Below, one piece after another: positions 63,835 to 64,000 of a DNA stretch of 64,000 bases. This stretch comes from an uncultured Paracoccaceae bacterium. Its GTDB lineage: Bacteria > Pseudomonadota > Alphaproteobacteria > Rhodobacterales > Rhodobacteraceae. The translations under genes and the position numbers were made by a program. How positions within the stretch are numbered: position 1 is the first letter of the stretch; each line of letters opens with the position of its first letter. The stretch spans positions 62,001 to 126,000 of the forward strand of contig CALDUK010000001.1 in assembly GCA_937924905.1 (NCBI GenBank). The letters are read 5' to 3'. The notes below the pieces were generated by a model. The model was not told the DNA's origin. It did not search any database and saw only the letters and a list, made by a program, of their open reading frames with translations.

Positions 63835-64000
63835 TCAATACCGGTAATGGTCCGGCTTGAACGGTCCGTCTGCTTTGACACCGATGTAATCCGCCTGATC
63901 GGTATCCAGCTTGGTCAGCTTTGCGCCGATACGGCCCAGATGCAGTCTGGCGACTTTTTCATCCAGATGTTTCGGCAGAATGTGAACCGTATTGTCATAG
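63835..64000 (-). CDS. ahcY: Adenosylhomocysteinase, C-terminal end only
   Basis: The minus strand reads [20 protein letters not shown], then [20 protein letters not shown] and [14 protein letters not shown] before TGA (63835-63837). This is the highly conserved C-terminus of S-adenosylhomocysteine hydrolase, with the final Lys-Pro-(Asp/Asx)-x-Tyr-Arg-Tyr. The enzyme splits SAH, the product of methyltransferases, into adenosine and homocysteine. The remaining N-terminal part lies beyond the right edge. Confidence 0.95.
   Translation of the reverse strand, partial: YDNTVHILPKHLDEKVARLHLGRIGAKLTKLDTDQADYIGVKADGPFKPDHYRY

Noticed and set aside
1-64000. CRISPR arrays, rRNA genes, prophage or replication origin
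   Set aside because: No regularly spaced repeats, rRNA-like sequence, phage structural genes or origin-type boxes were seen on reading the window.

Overview
The window looks like a chromosomal segment of a marine alphaproteobacterium of the order Rhodobacterales (Roseobacter group). The reasons are gene content and order: a branching-type glycosyltransferase with a long Rhodobacterales-type C-terminal extension, the hemD/Mic60/hemY block, the secA / parvulin / argJ / mutT neighbourhood, rimP-nusA-ylxR-infB, an RpoH-type dnaK promoter and a class II XylA followed by a ribose-type ABC transporter. No rRNA, CRISPR array or prophage was seen. One tRNA gene, tRNA-Thr(CGT), is present.

Layout. (1) 1-7558, minus strand: a tightly packed surface-polysaccharide operon (cysQ, five glycosyltransferases, galU in the middle, a sulfotransferase running off the left edge), with a divergent capsule-type ABC-2 permease at 7635-8465. 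(2) 8472-13953: alkB, then dnaK and dnaJ behind a heat-shock promoter, an extra small J-domain protein, and radC. (3) 13954-28259: an envelope/secretion and translation block with a phosphate-binding/OmpA protein, a Rhodobacterales-specific protein, secA, parvulin, argJ, mutT, the infB operon with an apparent attenuator in its leader, and a secreted CAP protein. (4) 28415-36660: housekeeping genes (pip, ubiG, marR, nitrilase, grxC, comF, an NDUFAF5-like methyltransferase, hemH) and a small cell-wall group of two YkuD transpeptidases around a CAP lipoprotein. (5) 36764-37482: a deletion scar where an alpha-glucoside-type ABC operon was lost, leaving a broken LacI-family repressor joined to the last codons of an ABC ATPase; a lone iron permease follows. 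(6) 39443-47518: a seven-gene minus-strand sugar operon (LacI regulator, xylA, sugar isomerase/epimerase, oxidoreductase, ABC ATPase, permease, binding protein). (7) 47819-55246: an accessory island with more A/T-rich gaps, carrying two glycosyltransferases, a second sulfotransferase, a flippase and an alkaline-phosphatase-fold protein, ending in an IS3-family relic next to the tRNA-Thr 3' end. (8) 55367-64000: hemY, mic60, hemD, then tsaD, gpsA, an EVE-domain protein, a glycerate kinase behind a 21-codon leader ORF, a FocA/YfdC-type channel, and the end of ahcY.

How they fit together. The two polysaccharide loci together encode sugar activation (GalU), chain building, export or flipping, and sulfation. 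CysQ in the first operon would remove the PAP by-product that the sulfotransferases generate, so a sulfated exopolysaccharide or capsule is the most economical reading. The most interesting regulatory signals are the terminator in the rimP-nusA leader, a 10-bp inverted repeat plus candidate small RNA between mutT and infB, two 16-bp direct repeats exactly 21 bp apart upstream of the xylA operon, and the leader ORF before the glycerate kinase. All functions are read from sequence and motif recognition; no database search was run.
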